From Eubacterium sp. (lineage in GTDB: Bacteria > Bacillota > Clostridia > Oscillospirales > Acutalibacteraceae): DNA of 42,794 nt. Of the stretch, positions 41,239-42,794 are shown one piece after another. Both the position numbers and the translations under genes were made by a program. The DNA is taken from the NCBI GenBank assembly GCA_014465955.1, contig JACTVT010000018.1:1-42794 (forward strand), in the 5' to 3' direction. Positions within the stretch are counted from its first letter, which is position 1; each line of letters begins with the position of its first letter. The notes beneath the pieces were generated by a model. It did no database searches. It saw nothing but the letters and a program-made list of their open reading frames with translations, and had not been told where the DNA came from.

Positions 41239-41595
41239 ATGGAATTAGATTATGTAAAACTTGGAAAACGCATAAGAAAAATTAGAAAGGAACAAGGTCT
41301 TAGTCAAGAAACTCTTGCAGAGAAAAGTGACTTATCAGCTAATCATCTTAGCCATATTGAACGAGCAAATACTAAAGTAGCTTTGCCTACGTTAATTCAA
41401 ATTGTAAATGCGTTAGAAGTTACAACAGATGATGTTCTGTGTGATAGTATTATAAAAGCTAAAATTCCATATTTAAATAAAATAAACTCATTAGCTTCAG
41501 ATTGTGATGAAAAAGAAATAAGATTATTTTGTGCTGTTTTTGAAACTCTAAAGGAATCCTATAGAGATATTAATAAAATGGAGAATAACAGTTAA
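41239..41595 (+). CDS. XRE-family helix-turn-helix regulator
   Basis: A 118-residue protein whose first 65 residues form a Cro/CI-type domain: LGKRIRKIRKEQGLSQETLA, then LSANHLSHIERAN as the turn and recognition helix, and VALPTLIQIVNALEVTTDDV. The C-terminal 50 residues are helical (DEKEIRLFCAVFETLKESY), resembling small regulators that accompany accessory-gene-regulator-like loci. Two bases separate it from the response regulator gene, so they are co-transcribed. It may control its own operon through the inverted repeat upstream. Markedly AT-richer than the core genes. Confidence 0.88.
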   Translation: MELDYVKLGKRIRKIRKEQGLSQETLAEKSDLSANHLSHIERANTKVALPTLIQIVNALEVTTDDVLCDSIIKAKIPYLNKINSLASDCDEKEIRLFCAVFETLKESYRDINKMENNS

Positions 41596-41597
41596 AT

Positions 41598-42311
41598 ATG
41601 AGAATTGCAATATGTGATGATGAGATTGAATTTGTTCAAAAAATTAAAAGTTCACTTGAAAAAATAGTAGAAAAAAATGATATTGTTGAATGTTTTGAAA
41701 ATGGTTTTAATCTTTTAAATGTTGATAAAGAGAATTTTTTTGATATAGTTTATCTTGATATCGAAATGCCTGGAATAGATGGGATGGAAACTGCTGAAAA
41801 ATTACAACAAATTAACAGAGGTACATTAGTTATTTTTATATCAAGTTACAATTGCTATATATCAAAGGCATTCAAAATAAATGCGTTTCAGTTTTTGATT
41901 AAAGATTACGCTGATGAGAATGAAATCATTTCAGAATATAAAAGAGCAAAAGAAAGATATTGCTTAGAACATTATTTGTATTCTATTAGGAAAAAAGATA
42001 CAATAGAAAAATTTGAGATAAATAAAATTGTATATATTGAATCTAATCGTAGGCACTTATATGTTGTAACAATTGACGGATGTAAACATGAATTTCGAGG
42101 GAAAATAAGTGAAGAAGAAAAGAAATTAAGGCTATTTAATTTTATAAGGATACATGAAAGTATTTTAGTCAATATGGCTTATATTAGGCGTATTGATCCC
42201 ACTTCACTATCTCTTAAATATCAGAATAATGAGCATATTCCTATCAGCAGAAGATATAAAGAAAATTTAATGAATGAATATAATTTATATGTTTCAGGGT
42301 ATAGTATATGA
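41598..42311 (+). CDS. LytTR-family response regulator (AgrA-like)
   Basis: A 237-residue two-component regulator. The receiver domain (1-120) has the acidic pocket ICDDE (residues 5-9) and phospho-acceptor Asp54 in VYLDIEMPG, with ISSYNCY and a conserved lysine (FLIKD). The LytTR DNA-binding domain (about 135-235) shows KIVYIESNRRHLYVVT, FIRIHESILVNMAYIRRI and PISRRYKENL. This architecture is that of AgrA, which responds to peptide signals via a membrane sensor. The stop overlaps the sensor gene start by ATGA. No agrB/agrD is seen upstream; they could lie beyond the window. Confidence 0.9.
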   Translation: MRIAICDDEIEFVQKIKSSLEKIVEKNDIVECFENGFNLLNVDKENFFDIVYLDIEMPGIDGMETAEKLQQINRGTLVIFISSYNCYISKAFKINAFQFLIKDYADENEIISEYKRAKERYCLEHYLYSIRKKDTIEKFEINKIVYIESNRRHLYVVTIDGCKHEFRGKISEEEKKLRLFNFIRIHESILVNMAYIRRIDPTSLSLKYQNNEHIPISRRYKENLMNEYNLYVSGYSI

Positions 42312-42794
42312 AGTTTGAAATTGTAATTATTCAGGCAGTCAGTGTATTAATTGAAGTAATTGTTACATATAGTTATTTTGAATCTTTGCTTTCATGTGAA
42401 AAGAAAAATAGAAAATACGGATCAAATACAATTATTTTTTATATTGTTATGTTTATTGTACTTACCATTGTTCAAAGTATAATAAATAATATGTTTGTTG
42501 TTCCTCTGAGTCTGGCATTAGCAATAATGTTTGTTAGTTTAGCTTATCTTGGTGAATGGAAAAATAAAATATCATTAAGTGTACTTCTTTTTTTGATCTT
42601 TGTTTTGTCCGAACTTGGTATGGGAATGATTATGTCTATGTTTTCTCGCAAAAGTATGCAGGGAATGGAAAATAATTTCCTTATGAATTTTCAGGGAATG
42701 TTTTCATCAAAAATGACGGCTTTTATAATTGTTAAAATGATTGCCAGATTCAAAAATAAACATATATATTCATTAAAAATGAAATCATGGCTAG
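42308..42794 (+). CDS. N-terminal part of a membrane sensor, probably an AgrC-like histidine kinase (cut by window end)
   Basis: The frame opens MKFEIVIIQAVSVLIEVIVT and stays open for 162 codons to the end. It is very hydrophobic, with about four or five membrane segments (near residues 5-25, 42-60, 62-80, 86-110 and 130-145). Start in an ATGA overlap with the LytTR regulator gene. The position and polytopic start fit an AgrC-type sensor whose GHKL kinase domain would lie beyond the window. The kinase domain itself is not visible, so the call rests on context. Confidence 0.65.
   Translation, partial: MKFEIVIIQAVSVLIEVIVTYSYFESLLSCEKKNRKYGSNTIIFYIVMFIVLTIVQSIINNMFVVPLSLALAIMFVSLAYLGEWKNKISLSVLLFLIFVLSELGMGMIMSMFSRKSMQGMENNFLMNFQGMFSSKMTAFIIVKMIARFKNKHIYSLKMKSWL

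Overview
The window looks like a chromosome segment of a gut-type low-GC Gram-positive in the class Clostridia, probably Oscillospiraceae/Ruminococcaceae. The reasons are the Firmicutes housekeeping order (infC-rpmI-rplT; dprA-topA-trmFO-plsX-rnc-smc-ftsY; yhbY-nadD-yqeK-rsfS-leuS; murT-gatD; rpsB-tsf), folate-dependent TrmFO, Shine-Dalgarno-rich starts, many 4-bp or 1-bp stop/start overlaps, and a Clostridia-type conjugative-element remnant. No rRNA, tRNA, CRISPR array or transposase is visible.

Layout. 1-1475: thyA-folA, with a clear promoter. 1535-2876: the infC-rpmI-rplT operon, with a structured leader, an apparent ATC start for IF-3 and a terminator. 3003-3871: a DUF3795 / GNAT pair. 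4066-21837: a run of co-directional, mostly overlapping housekeeping genes for rRNA methylation, DNA uptake processing, topology, tRNA modification, phospholipid synthesis, RNA processing, chromosome condensation, protein targeting, nucleotide cleanup, ribosome assembly, NAD synthesis and leucyl-tRNA synthesis. It is interrupted only by a short foreign-looking segment (9547-9685) that leaves a second, decayed plsX start. 21958-27178: a DUF4279 protein, then a GH38 mannosidase / GH29 fucosidase pair that suggests use of host-type glycans. 27521-31957: a BlaR1-like/BlaI-like pair on the minus strand with a dyad operator, divergent from an ECF sigma factor and its DUF4179 anti-sigma candidate. 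32057-35768: a radical-SAM protein and inositol monophosphatase (minus), divergent from murT-gatD (lipid II amidation). 35769-36246: a cluster of short palindromic repeats followed by the rpsB leader. 36247-37979: rpsB-tsf.

38048-42794 is accessory DNA. A truncated ParA, a fragment of a thioester/SpaA-type surface adhesin and the C-terminus of a PAPS-reductase-like protein are fused end to end by deletions, followed by a CD1108-type cell-wall hydrolase. This reads as a collapsed integrative conjugative element. It is followed by an AT-richer XRE regulator / LytTR response regulator / membrane sensor module, cut by the window end, whose first gene lies behind a 17-nt inverted repeat that can cover its ribosome-binding site.

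The signals least explained by ordinary annotation are: (1) a family of at least 12 interspersed hairpins with a fixed 5' box (Y)GTAGGGG and a 3' CCCG whose arms change sequence while keeping complementarity; (2) the insertion that rebuilt the plsX start, with mutually exclusive stems; (3) the three-way gene chimera in the ICE remnant; (4) the XRE/LytTR/sensor module with its leader hairpin. All calls come from reading the sequence; no database search was run.
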